In this document: in pieces, positions 44,977 through 64,000 of the stretch
Numbering within the stretch: position 1 is the first letter of the stretch
Layout of the letters: each line of letters starts with the position of its first letter
Assembly (NCBI RefSeq): GCF_017654505.1
Contig: NC_054536.1
Span: forward strand, 96,329,844-96,393,843
Reading direction: 5' to 3'
DNA: 64,000 nt
Source: Polyodon spathula
Taxonomy: Eukaryota > Chordata > Actinopteri > Acipenseriformes > Polyodontidae
The notes under the pieces: model-generated
Seen by the model: only the letters and a program-made list of their open reading frames with translations
What the model was told of the DNA's origin: nothing
Database searches by the model: none
Program-made: the position numbers and the translations under genes

Positions 44977-45442
44977 CTCCATGCTGTGTGTTTGGGGCTG
45001 CACTTTCCTCCAGCTGCGTTTCACTCTGCTCCATGCTGTGTGTTTGGGGCTGCACATTCCTCCAGCAGCGTTTCACCCTGCTCCATGCTGTGCGTTTGGG
45101 GCTGCACGTTCCTCCAGCTGCGTTTCACCCTGCTCCATGCTGTGTGTTTGGGGCTGCACGTTCCTCCAGCTGCATTTCACTCTGCTCCATGCTGTGTGTT
45201 TGGGGCTGCACGTTCCTCCAGCTGCGTTTCACCCTGCTCCATGCTGTGTGTTTGGGGCTGCACGTTCCTCCATCTGCGTTTCACTCTGCTCCATGCTGTG
45301 TGTTTGGGGCTGCACGTTCCTCCAGCTGCGTTTCACTCTGCTCCATGCTGTGTGTTTGGGGCTGCACGTTCCTCCAGTAGCGTTTCACTCTGCTCCATGG
45401 TGTGTTTGGGGCTGCATGTTCCTCCAGCAGCGTTTCACTCTG
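44977..45442. repeat. Minisatellite, 52-bp unit, about nine copies
   Basis: The unit contains CTCCATGCTGTGTGTTTGGG, GCTGCACGTTCCTCCAGCTG and CGTTTCACYCTG. As 52 is not a multiple of three, one protein pattern moves through all three frames, giving overlapping artefact ORFs. Confidence 0.95.
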
Positions 45443-45544
45443 TAATGTTTTAACACATGGTGTGAAAGGGGCATTTGTTTTTATTGCATCACTGTGTTCT
45501 GTTACCTCTGGAAAGAATAGGTTGCCCTCTGAATGTTCTGCTTA

Positions 45545-46085
45545 TTCAGTATTCGTGTTTGCAATGGACTTGTGAAGTGGGTTTATGTTTGTAATGGGCT
45601 TGTGAAATGTTGTTTGTGGAATAGGTTTCTGTTTGTGTAACATGTTTGCAAAATGGGTTTGCGTTTGTAATGGATTTGTGAAATGGTTTTGTGTTTGTGT
45701 AAAGGGTTTGTGAAATGTTTGCGTTTGTGTAATGGATTTGTGAAATGGGTTTGTGTTTGTGTAATGGGTTGGTGTTTGTATAATGGATTTGTGTAGTGGG
45801 TTTGCATTTGTGTAATGGGTTTGTGAAATGTGTTTGGGTTTGTGCAATGGCTTTGTTTGTGTACTAGCTTTGTGAAATAGCTGTTTGTGTAACATGTTTG
45901 TGTAATGGGTTTGTGAAATGGCTGTGTTTGTGTAATAGGTTTGTGAAATGAGTGTGTAATGGCTTTGGTGTTTGTGTAGTGGGTTTGTGTAATGGCTCTC
46001 TGCTTGTGCAATGGATTTGAGCAATTGCTTTATGTTTGTGAAATGGGTTTGTGTAATGGCTTTGTTTGTGAAGCCAGCTAGCTGT
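45545..46085. repeat. Degenerate minisatellite of GTTTGTG/AATGGG units
   Basis: About 540 bp built from GGGTTTGTG, TTTGTGTAATGG and TTGTGAAATGG modules in varying order. The minus-strand HKPITQT-rich ORFs are artefacts. Confidence 0.9.
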
Positions 46086-46379
46086 GCATCCCTTATAGAA
46101 CGATGATAGTATTCAGCAATACCAAAAGAACCCCAGGTGCCGGACACATGCTTACAATGTCTGTGTTCAGAGTGGGTCCCAAAGAACAAAAAAAAAAAAC
46201 CTTAAATGTGGAGCTGAAATTGAACAGCTGCACATATCCTATTTAGCTGTAAAACAAGTTTATAGGTAATAATGTATACTGTACATGCCTTTGACATTTT
46301 CAACATTTAGATTCTTTCAAGATTGTGAATACCCCACTCGGGTGATTAAGTGAGGGAAAAAAAAAGACAAAGTTTTTTT

Positions 46380-46392
46380 TTTATTTTTTATT
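46380..46392 (-). terminator. Candidate distal AGO2 polyadenylation signals
   Basis: Two AATAAA hexamers on the minus strand (46387-46392 and 46380-46385), followed on that strand by a U-rich tract. They mark the left end of the transposon-poor region. Confidence 0.4.
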
Positions 46393-49300
46393 AAGAATGC
46401 AATATACAGTTCAGTCAGGAAAGAAGTGAACTATATTAACTCAAAGCGATACATATTCACACTATTATAACAGAGCTTACAACATGTTGGAGTTGTTTTT
46501 TAAATTGCATTGAAAAGGAAAGTAATCTATTCTCAGTCTCATACACTATTTCCAACAGTGGGCTCAGCAGTCAAAACGAAAGACAGAAAGAACCATTAAG
46601 ACCTCACCCTAGCAGGAATGTGTGCTATTCATTTTGGCATGTGGTAAAGAAAATACATACAGAAATGGAATCAAACGTAAAATATGCAGGTCGACTTTCA
46701 AAGGTGAGTGTGCAGTATGCCTTAATAGAACCAATAGGCACTGCCAGCCCACCATGCCATTGGCATCACAGCTTAGGGATGTAGATATAGCACAGGTCTG
46801 TGGCAGAGGTACCCCACCCTACATATAGACATTGCCCATTACTGCCAGCCTGTCATGTCATTGGCATCAGAGTTTTTACATCACAGCTGCACTGGAGATG
46901 AAATGAAACTTGAGATGAAATCCCAAGACAAATGAATTGTGGCTGAAGAGATTATTTGCTCCTCAAACACATAAAACTTTGTAGCGCCGCAGACTGCAGC
47001 CCACTGTCAAAGAACATCGCTATTGACTCACTTTTTACAAACAGGCTCCAAGCACAGTACCCTGTGAATGTCAACCCTCACAAAACACACAAGAGAAACC
47101 CCTTCTTTTTTAAATGATATATTGGACAGAGTACAGAAGAGGGCACACAACTAAACCAGCAAAAAAAAGACTCCAGACACAATCAATGCAGCATATATGA
47201 GGCTCATGAGGTACTTTGTATATATTTTACAAAATTCTCCAAGGTCATTGCTTTTATTAATTTACTTACTCTATTCAGCACAAAATACCTAGTTGATTAG
47301 GCAATTAACTGCTTGAAAGTGCAACACGCAAATACTGACCACTCTATGCAGCATATTCAAGGATGCATGGTAAGTTACTCTCAGAGATGATCTGAAACAA
47401 AAAGGTCTACACACACACGCTACAGCTAAAAATATGGGGAAAAAGGTTGTTCAAAAAGGCACAAATAAAATGTAAGGGATGTTTTCAGCCAAGACTATGT
47501 GATGAACATAAACTTCAATTTCTATTCTGTATCCTCACAAAAATAAATAAACCATTCCCCTACAAAACAGGCTTTTCTGTACCTCCAATTTAAATATGAT
47601 TATGCTTTAATTAATTAATTTAATGCAATTTTATTAGATTATCAATATACTATTAGCACACAATGTGTATTAAAAAAACTGAATATGTAGATTATCTTTT
47701 ACAAAATTCAGTATGCAAAACAGTACACAGACATTACTCTGTGGGGGTTGTGGGGGGGAGCGGCAATTTGAACTAGTGTCAGTCTACCAATACCTGCACC
47801 TCAATTCATCATATACTACATTTTCAAAGAGATGCGCCAACCCCCTCAACTTACTGTCAGTGAAAAAATGGGTCCCCTGAGCTCTTATGAAGCACATACA
47901 TTTAACATCCCTTATGACAGACCACCATTTAAAATGTACAGACAGAAAAAAATATAACGCACTACATCCTTACACTTTTATTTGACGTATTTGTTAAAAA
48001 TTAAGGATTAGAATTAGCACCCGACGTTTATTCTGAGGTAGATCCACAGTTTGTAGAAAGAAAAAAAATGTGGGTTACCTCATTGTAATTATAACTAATG
48101 CCTGGAGCAAAAATAACATTGTGTGCGTCTGTCTCTAATGTGTGTATATAGTACACACATTAACAAAAACCCTTCACAGTAATGCAGAAACTACAACACA
48201 AATACAAAGAGTACTTTGTGCACCTTCACTTACTTTAAAGGGGGTTTCTTTATTTTTGATATTCTAGTGTGCGTTGCTTTTAAATATATTATTTCTTTAG
48301 CACGTGTTTTTGTTATTTGCTTTAAATAACATATAATTACGGTGGTGAAGTACACTTGGAGCTTTGTGAAAAGATTTCTCATTGTTTTTTGAGAACAGGT
48401 TGCTCTGTGGATATACAGTAATACACAGAGTATCTGTCATCTGCCAGGGTTAACTGGATTGTACAGGAAACAAGAATCCCATATCACCCAATCTTTTACT
48501 TTATTTTGTATTATTTTATTTCCAGAGATCTAATCAGTAGAAGTTGTAAAGTGTTATAAAAGGCCCTGCTGAGAGTGCAGATCAGTCGCAGGTTTATCAT
48601 CAATGCAGGGGGTGTTACTGGGAGCTACCAAAACCAAGTGACCACCAGCCACACATGTAAACACAGGACATGGGTTTCAGACCACCGTTAAAATGACACC
48701 TTGGACTTTTCTCCTCCCCTCTCAAAGGAACTCGATATTTACCCAAAAACAGTTTAACATTAGCATGCCGTCTTGATTATTATTATTTTACATCTACACA
48801 TGCTATGCAATTAAATCTCTCCTGTTCCACAGAAAGTTCAGATAGTTAACACTGAAAAAGAAAGACTTCAGTGGAGATGAAACGGATTAAAAACAGGACC
48901 CCAACGAGGCAGTGCATACTACAGGAATATACATATTAGTTTTGTTACCTTACAATAAGTACAGTATACTTGGCTCACAAAAACAGAAATTACAAGACTT
49001 AAGCAACAGGGTAAACTTTCCACCATTTATCAGACAGGAGAAGTGAACTGTTGCCAGTCCTCTGCTCAGCATGCCTGTGACGCTCAGTGGATGGATTACT
49101 GTTACAGTTCCACAAGAGTGAAACACTTTACACAACTCTGGCCGCAGAGGACACAAATACAGGTTACATTGATCAAAACGGTCAAGTTCTCAAAATGCAA
49201 AGAGGGATTGGTTACTGTGTTCATTGCATCTATAGATTAGGACATTTATATCATGTTCAACGATTTATAAAACAGTAAGTTTGACTTTCTGGGGCTTAAT

Positions 49301-50788
49301 AAAAGATACAATTATCTGATGTGGAATTTTTATTGGTCAGTATCTAATCCAGCTAACACTCTTTCACACATTCATCTTGTGATACAAACATCTTTGTTGT
49401 TTTGTTTATTTGTTGAACTTGCATTTAAGATCGTTACTCCATTCGTTTTTTTAAAAGGCAGGCAAATTACGAAATCTTTTTATCCATAGGATAAACACAG
49501 TAACCGCTTGGAAACTTTTGGACATGTCCAGTGACATTGAGAAAAGGAAAGCGTATACAGTTGCTTTTACAATGTTAACGTCTTCTGTGAAAAACATCAT
49601 ATAAACAATACACTATAAAAGATAACAAGCCTTCTCTCTGCCATCATCATTTAAAAAAAAAAAAAAAAAAAATAGAAGGGGTCTTTAATCCACTGAAGTA
49701 AACAAACATACATAAACCGCACACATTAAATATGACATTAAATAGCTATTTGTGCCATTTTGATACCAGTGTATTGTGATTATTTGTGTATAAATTACTC
49801 TGTCAGTTATATACATTAAAAACATTAAAAATGCTGGCTTTTTGCGAAGTACATTCTTTCTGCTTGTTTAAGGGGCATTGGAACATAGCTGTGTATCTCA
49901 GAACACGCTTTAACAGTGCTGCATCACAGACCTTCCTACTTGAGACAGGGTGTTTTAGTGGCCCTCGCAATTCAGGGGAATCCCCTTGAATGGAGGGATC
50001 AGCCCTTTCCTGCCAGTACAATCTGCCCTGGCCCCTTAAATCAGAGTTGTGGATGAATATGGATATTAAGGAAAGCTTCATTTTGTGATGCAGTATTAAA
50101 GCACAACAGCACTAACTGCTCAATTCACTTGCAGTGACAGTTCAGGTTTTTATCCAAAAGCACCTTTTGTTTGTTTCAGGTCTATAGTAATTTGTCCGAT
50201 TTGTCATGGAACCCGATTTACAGTTAAATATAAAAAGTACAATCCCAGCCGCTCTCCCAACACATACGCACTTACACACATACCTTCTTATTAAACACAA
50301 TGGCAGTCTGTATTTAAGCTCAGGATGCTGGAACAACTCTGCAACCCTACTTTCATTAGTGTATGTGTGTGTATATATATGAATGAGACAGAGAGAAAAA
50401 TGGAATGTTGGTTGACGAGTTGATTTCCAGAAAAATCTAATTCTCTAGAAAGACAAAGGCTACAAACAATAGCCACCAACATTGGTTAGTTTTATACAGT
50501 TGTGAGAGTAGCACTCTATGATATGCCTAAAGTCAGACTGAATAAAGAGTAGATATTCAAGGCTGAGAGTGGACACAATTCTACTAACTTATGATAGCTA
50601 TGTTGGGTTTTAATTTACACCCCCACTCCAGAAAAACACAGAAAATCTGCAGCTCCCAGACAAGATCAGGATGAGAACTCCTTCTAGGAGGGTGAATCTG
50701 ATCTATATAAATATACTGCATAGACAGATAAGATAACGGTATGTATTTACAGTATAATACATACTGCAGGTTTTAAATAAATATATAT

Positions 50789-50790
<2 letters not shown>

Positions 50791-50855
<65 letters not shown>
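50791..50855. repeat. (GATA)n microsatellite
   Basis: About 16 GATA units in the putative AGO2 3' UTR. Confidence 0.95.
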
Positions 50856-50856
<1 letters not shown>

Positions 50857-52108
50857 AATAAAAATAGGTCATCTGGAATTTGAAAACAAAAACAAACAAC
50901 TCTGCACAACTTCCTAAAAATGCGCACTCTCCCCATATGTTTTACATTGCTGCTTTGGGTCAAATAAGTGATCTATAGGAGAAATAAATAAATACAAACT
51001 ACATTTCTCATATAGCACACATTATTTAAAAGGTAAATTTTATTTAAACTTTATTACCATAGTATACCAATTATCTCCTCGGAAAATAATGTATTTAAAT
51101 GTTTCTTTTTTTCAGTCAAATAAAAGGTATCTTTAGGCATATCATAGGCTTTAAAAAAAGCTAATAAAATTGTTCCAACTTCTGAGTTATTTATATGGAA
51201 GAAAGTCCCACTTTGAAATCTGCAGTAAAAAAGATAAAGTCTCCCAAACCGAGGGTCATGCTGTAGAACCCCATTATTAAAATACAAGAAAACATTTACA
51301 GATTTGCACTGTTACGTATAAAAAAGGACCTCCAGTCATTCTTAGGCATCCCTGCTACTAGCTGTGTGGTGTTAATGAGACCTCATTGCAGCACACTGAC
51401 ATTCCTGGAAAGGGACTCTGTCTAACCAGCCTCTTGGATCAATTGCAACGTACTCAAAACGTGTGTTATCGGAACCTTGTTATCCAGCTTACAGGTGCCA
51501 ATGCGTAAAGGGTCCCTTTCGTATAAAATAGGATTACATTTAATTTCTTGCTAGGTCTTTACAGTATATATTTTGTATAACTGTAAAGAAAATCTTATGT
51601 ATATAGTGTAATTCAGGGGTAATTTATAACTGCATTTGGTGTGTGTGTGTATAGTAACACCTGCAAGATCTGGGGGGATCGGAAACAAACTAACCCCTGG
51701 TGTAATAGAATTCATCAGCAAATGGAACTTTGTACAATTTGTAATACATTAATTTGAATACTGTTTTCTTCTAAATGAATAATTAGTAAGAATTCAATGT
51801 ATTAATTACAACAGGTCTTGCTACACAACTTGTTTGTTTACTGAATTTTCATTTTAGAATTAATGTATTTTAGCAATAGTACACAACTTAGTTACTGCGG
51901 TTTAATAAAATAAATATTGTAAAGATAATACTGATAATTGTTCTTCTTTACAAGCAGGAGGGAACATAGGGGAAATACAGAATCATCCATTCTGCCTGTC
52001 CCCCACTTTCACAAACAGGAAGGGAAGGGGACTGACCAGTTTAACTCCAAGGTCTGTGCTAAAGGTTGGGTACACCGAATTTTTACATTGTAATTGGGGT
52101 AAAGATAG

Positions 52109-52268
52109 TACTGAGTTGGGGATTAACTGGCGATGACTCTCGGATCGGATCGTACCAGCTAGCACACCATTTAACTGGCGATGACCCTTGGAACGGATCG
52201 TACCAGCTAGCACACCGTTTAACTGGCGATGACTCTCGAAATGGATCGTACCAGCTAGCACGCCATTT
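52109..52268. repeat. 48-bp tandem repeat, about 3.3 copies
   Basis: The unit contains TTAACTGGCGATGACTCTCG, GATCGTACCAGCTAGCACAC and CATT. Within the putative AGO2 3' UTR. Confidence 0.9.
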
Positions 52269-53344
52269 AGTCCACAGCTCCATATATTGCAATTGACCCT
52301 TGATGTCTAGGGTGTTGGCATGTTGTCACAGCGCTCTACTACCAAGCCTATCCTTGCTTGATACCCATCCAAATAAAAAACAAATAATGGGAGAAAGCAA
52401 GGAGGCTTCATGATATGAAAATTACACAGCTATTTAAATGAACACAAACAGCTTTCGCTGTCATTGCCCAAACCCTTCATACAGTATAGCGCTGCCAAAG
52501 GCAGACAAGTCCAGCTGAGGAGGAAAAAAAAACTGGTTTCTACAACATAAATGTTGTCTTTTGGCAGAAAAAATATGCCTTCATCTAAAGTACACACATC
52601 CTTATGCTTTTCAGTATAATAATTCTCTTAAGTGCAAGTAAATAGGATATTTTCTTGCAAACTGTTGGCAATGCATCTAGACTGAACAGAGCTGGGCAGA
52701 TCAGAGACAAGGTGGCAGCTGTTGGTCCAGAGCCTATATCCTTACAGCTGGCAGGCAATATACTTGATAACATGTTTACTGTTAAGAAACCCCATGGTAT
52801 GTTAACAGAGAAAAGTGGCCAAATTTGTACTGCACATCAAGCCTAACGGCTCATTTTCCCAGGGTGTATCAGCCCCCCCCCCCCCCTTCCCACTAGTCCC
52901 CCTATGTGAAACCCCTGTAAGACGCAGATGAAAGGGGCCGAGAGGGAGTTCTCTCCAACATGCACACTGGCTTACAGGATATCTGACCGAATGTCCAGAC
53001 TGGACGCTTCAGGTGTGAAACATACTGACGAAGTACTTGTACCTAATGGAATGTATTGACCTATACAACCCCCTCTCCAACGTCCGTCACCAAACCACTA
53101 GATGTTTAGAACAAGTAGGCTAGAATTGTACAAAATGTGCAGATTTTTGTTTTACGGAAACATATTGTCATCTAAATGGCTATCTAAGGAGTTGATAGGA
53201 ATTCCCCTGAAGAAGTAAAACAAGGCAAAGCAGTAGATACTCAAGACTATGAACAGTCATCATTTCAGTAGTATTTTAAAATTACTAAGATTACAACTTT
53301 GTTTTTAAGATTCACAAACAACGCATCATTTGATCAAACTGAAT

Positions 53345-53460
53345 TTTAACACTGGGCTGGAACATGATAATTCTTCCACTGAGTTTTAACATTGGGCTAG
53401 AACATGATCCATTCTTCCACTGAGTTTTCACATTGGGCTAGAACGTGATCATTCTTCCAT
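53345..53460. repeat. About 44-bp tandem repeat, 2.6 copies
   Basis: The unit contains ACATTGGGCTAGAACATGAT and CATTCTTCCACTGAGTTTT. Confidence 0.85.
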
Positions 53461-55791
53461 TCCAATTAGCTGTACTTATGCACCAATTAAAATGACCTAA
53501 GCACATCTATTTTAAATTCCAACTTCCATTCTTTAACCATATATTAAAAATAACTACACTATCAAGCATTGGACACATTTATCCTAAATGCTTCTGTAAG
53601 CTCTTTAAATTCAAACTGCGCACTACACAAAATGTAGCTTGTATCAAGCAAATTCATGGTTAAATTAATTTCTATATAAGCATTTCTCAGATATTTAATT
53701 CCGTTGTCTGTGTGACATGCTGTGGGGATTGGGTTAATAACACCAATTCCAAAACTTCAAAGCGTGTAGATAAGGCACAGGCCACAAACTGTTAACTCTT
53801 TGAAGCTCGCCTTCCAAAATGCTATCCGATTGTCTAGTCTCCTAACGTGTCATAAAACTTACCAAGCAAGCGATAGTGACCATTATTGTGTTAAAAGTTA
53901 GTTAATATGCTTTAAGAATCATTTTTAACTACATAACTTGGACACAAGTTTAATAGTTTTTAAGTAAGTTTCCCAATAAATCTGAAGGGTTTATTGTGTT
54001 TTAAATTAATATTATAAACTAAACTATTTTTAAATATTATCCTTTGATTGTATTATGAGGTGTTTTATATTCTTGTAATTGTAATTTTGTATAGAGAATG
54101 AAACTGAAATTTGTATGCTTCTCCAATGAATGTAACTAAAGTTATATTGAATAGGAGGTTTAAATGATAAATGTAATTTAATTTCTAACACACCCTTTTT
54201 GTGTGACACGCAACTGTCTATCAAATACCGTGAACCAATGGAAGGACCGACAAGGATTTGTTTACAGTACAAGGGAACGCCTATACATCATGTTATTTAA
54301 ACTCAACACAAAGATTTTCACTCTCTATCCTCTCTGGACTCTCTCTAGATTCTCGCTGGATTCACTCTTTCTTCAAAACATTTAAAATTGCTCTCAACTC
54401 AAACGCTGAAGTTCTTCAACAAAGACACAATGATGTAATCTTCAAAGCTGTCCCGGAGAAGATGGGCTCCCTCCGGAACGATGAAAGCTTTTGCCTACAG
54501 CCTTCACAGACATACTGCACTGCGCTGCTGCACAACTAACTTCTACAGAGAGGAAAACCGTGTTAAGAAGATTTTGTTTTAAACATAGCACCAACAGAAT
54601 AAGTATCAAACTTATATTGTGTGTTTACAAGTAACTGAACTGAAGTCATGCTTTTGATATGCTGGACATTGTACATGCGTACTTAGCCACATGGAAGCGG
54701 GTGCATGTATATGTTATGCGTGACTCAACCAAACAATGCATGATGAACTATTAAGACTGCTTCACTAATGCAGAACTCTATGACCAGAGAGCACATCAAG
54801 GATTAATTATGAACATTTAACAATGCATTACTTGTCCTTAAATGTTTTGTTTCTTCATTATACATACTGTATGTTTTTAACTATGAAGCCTAACCTTTAT
54901 TCTTTTTGCTTTGAGAATATATGAATAAATGTAATAATAATTTGGATTGTTAGGTTTCTTTTTGTCTTATAACAAATACACATTTATGATTGATTTGAAA
55001 TACTTAAAACATACAAAATATTGTTAATCTCTTTTCATCATGAATCCTGGGATACTTAAGCCAGAATCGCTCGTTCTTATTGAGGTATTGAGTTTATTAT
55101 AGTTAATAATTACATTATGAGTTATAATGGGTATTTTCTTTAATGATAATTGGCGAGGACACAGTTGTGACAAACCCTAGATATACAACGTAAAATTGTG
55201 CATAACAATTTGAAAAAAGTGATACATAATCAAATAAAATCAGCTTTACATAAATAAAAAAACGACTACTTTCAGCAGTACAGGGTTAAACAATTTGCTT
55301 TTAAAAAGGCATGTGGAACCTTAGTTATTAGGAATTACTTTCCCTATTCCTTCTCTGCTGTGTAAACATTGTGTGTTTTGCCACAAAAAACACTAAGATC
55401 CAAATAATCCTAAAACAAAATTAAGAGTAAGAGGTACAGCAAGTCAAATCCACGCTTGTCACTTAATACATAAACATAACGCACAATTAACCAAACAGTA
55501 TAAAAACAATGAAATGATGCTACAATCAACATTTCAAACTAAAAATATACAGCAGTGAAGAGATGCTTATGTAGATGTGAGACGCACACTGTTCTCTCAA
55601 TTTCATTCAATTCACTTCACAGTACAGATGCCAAAACTCATACGATCAAAATCGAAAATACTCAAGCAACTCCCTGGTGTGGTTAAGATATATCAATTTA
55701 AAAGATAGCACCGCTTCCAATATGTACTGTAGTTACAGTAAATGTGAATGCATATGGTAAAAGCACTACAGTTAGAGAAGGGTTCATCTAA

Positions 55792-55812
55792 AAAAAAAAA
55801 AAAAAAAAAAAA
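55792..55812. repeat. Poly(A) tract
   Basis: Run of about 21 A in the putative AGO2 3' UTR. Confidence 0.9.
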
Positions 55813-57037
55813 ACTGACTGAGCTTCATTTTTCTACTAGTATAGATTTAATATGACCTTAAATGTTCAAATTAACGTACAATACAAAAAATAGGATAAAA
55901 GAATTCACTAGTCTAATAAATAAGTTTACATACAAAACAAATGTTTAAATCTCCAATACCTAGGTCACTTTGCTAATACTTACACCTGTGCCAGTACAAG
56001 AGGAAAAACGAAGCGCACAGAAGACACTGAGCTTAATGGGGAGGGGCGTACCTTCGAAACAGCATCTTTAACTGAGACCACCAACAAAACATGAATGCAA
56101 TGAACAGTGCTTGGAGACTGGCCTAAGCAAGGTGCTAGGAATGCTTTCCTGCCAGAACTCCCCCCTTCAGATTCAAAATGCTTTAAACAAAAAGACAACT
56201 AAACCTGTCTATTGTCTGCTTTCCTTGTGTCTTCAGGGCAGTCACTTATAAATATAACAACTATATAGGGGAGATATTCTCATTGCTGCTGTGAGCACAC
56301 TAGCTACCCACAATGCGAGAAGGGGCTCTTCAGATAATGCCCACTGGATCCAACTCTATTTCTACGAAAACAAACAGTTTCAGCAGTTTTACATTGCGTC
56401 TGTCAGGTGGCACAGGCTGCACAGTACCATTGTGAAAGCCTTTGCACACACACAGCCTAAAAAAAAAAAAAAAAGGTACCAACACATCCAAAGCAGCATG
56501 AACAAACAAAACATACAAAAAAGAAACATTTAGTTTATGAAGAAGCTCAATACCAGGCTGCATGAGCATGCTACACGAAACAAATGTAGCACTGCATTTC
56601 TCAAAATTTAAATAGGTGAGGATGGAGGGGCTTCTATTGGGTCTTTATGAAAATAGCTTTTTGTTTGTTTTTATTTCTCTTAGTTTCAGTCAAAAGCATT
56701 CTGTCCTCTAGAGAGATATTAATTAAAACAATAAAAATAAAAGCGCCACAGCAGGGAGATCTTAAGAAATAAGGAGGTTGGGACAGCGTGAAGTGTGAAT
56801 GTTCCCACTAGTCTATACTGGTTTGTTAAAAACAACTAAATATATACATTTATGTAAGCGCTGTCTACCTGGTCTCAAGAGAAATGTCTCTCCTATACAG
56901 TGCTAATGCGATTGCCATTGTTCTAAAAATGGGGGGAGGGGGGTTCCCCAAGTGCAGATGGTCTGATCTGAGCCCAGCTCTGTTCAGAAATGCCATTGTT
57001 CCACCTGGACCCAGCCTGTCCCTCCCGCTCCCCCTGG

Positions 57038-63998
<6,961 letters not shown>

Positions 63999-64000
63999 CC

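Larger units (their letters stand above)
46379..57037 (-). other. AGO2: Probable 3' UTR of AGO2
   Basis: About 10.7 kb between the AGO2 stop and the minisatellites holds no recognisable gene and almost no transposon, unlike the rest of the window. Mammalian AGO2 mRNAs also have a 3' UTR of roughly this size, so a single very long last exon is likely. Small features inside: a GATA microsatellite, a 48-bp and a 44-bp tandem repeat, and A/T homopolymers. Transcript evidence is needed to prove it is continuous. Confidence 0.55.

Noticed and set aside
44816..45453. Three overlapping ORFs rich in CMLCVWGCTFLQ-like repeats
   Set aside because: They arise from the 52-bp minisatellite, each frame showing the same peptide pattern in rotation.
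45542..46189. 215-codon ORF rich in H, T, N and Q
   Set aside because: Translation of a degenerate GTTTGTG/AATGGG tandem repeat.
54203..54539. Overlapping ORFs of 60 and 93 codons in the putative AGO2 3' UTR
   Set aside because: No known motif, on the strand opposite to AGO2, and no splice signals; chance ORFs are the simplest explanation.

Overview
This window is vertebrate nuclear DNA: genes are split into small exons with GT/GC...AG introns and conserved vertebrate proteins, separated by abundant LINEs, SINEs, Tc1-like transposons and minisatellites. A ray-finned fish is most likely. I think a sturgeon or paddlefish fits best, because several copies of a young CR1-like LINE and the SINE sequences resemble repeats I associate with those genomes; that species call is inference.

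Genes, left to right: (1) a Ly6/uPAR-family GPI-anchored protein gene on the minus strand (three coding exons, 10173-12768); (2) CHRAC1, the small histone-fold subunit of the CHRAC chromatin-remodelling complex, on the plus strand (three exons, 24746-36081), whose 10.4 kb second intron carries a 1.7 kb minisatellite and a complete 4 kb LINE; (3) an unrecognised two-exon gene for a small secreted, helix-rich protein on the minus strand (37647-40506); (4) the C-terminal two-thirds of AGO2 on the minus strand (13 exons, 57038-63838, running off the right edge), followed by about 10.7 kb that is probably its long 3' UTR (46379-57037). CHRAC1 and AGO2 lie tail to tail, as in the human genome, but here an extra gene sits between them and a Ly6 gene lies to the left.

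Mobile DNA: a full-length CR1-like LINE (29029 to about 33075, minus strand) with two long ORFs (PHD-like finger plus SGNH esterase; endonuclease plus reverse transcriptase), a near-identical 5'-truncated copy (969-2881), several short 3' tails, an old CR1-like fragment, a decayed LINE with a restriction-like endonuclease (about 16890-19065), L2-like tails, a nearly intact Tc1 element (21763-23407), two internally deleted Tc1/mariner elements, a decayed Harbinger transposase, a non-autonomous element with roughly 75-84 bp inverted repeats (13711-14507), a probable solo LTR (39266-39956), SINE pieces, a foldback repeat, and a gag-like region with four CCHC zinc knuckles. At least seven minisatellites (units about 34-36, 38, 48, 51, 52 and 55 bp and one degenerate) create long artificial ORFs.

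The most interesting observation is in the complete LINE: ORF1 ends CAU-UUA-AAC-UAG, which contains the classical slippery heptamer U-UUA-AAC directly before the stop, and the overlapping -1 frame is the endonuclease/RT ORF, which has no ATG or GTG upstream of its conserved first endonuclease motif. This points to -1 ribosomal frameshifting as the way ORF2 is made. Also notable: three of the twelve AGO2 introns in the window start with GC instead of GT, and an inverted pair of ACTACAATTCCC motifs lies just upstream of CHRAC1.
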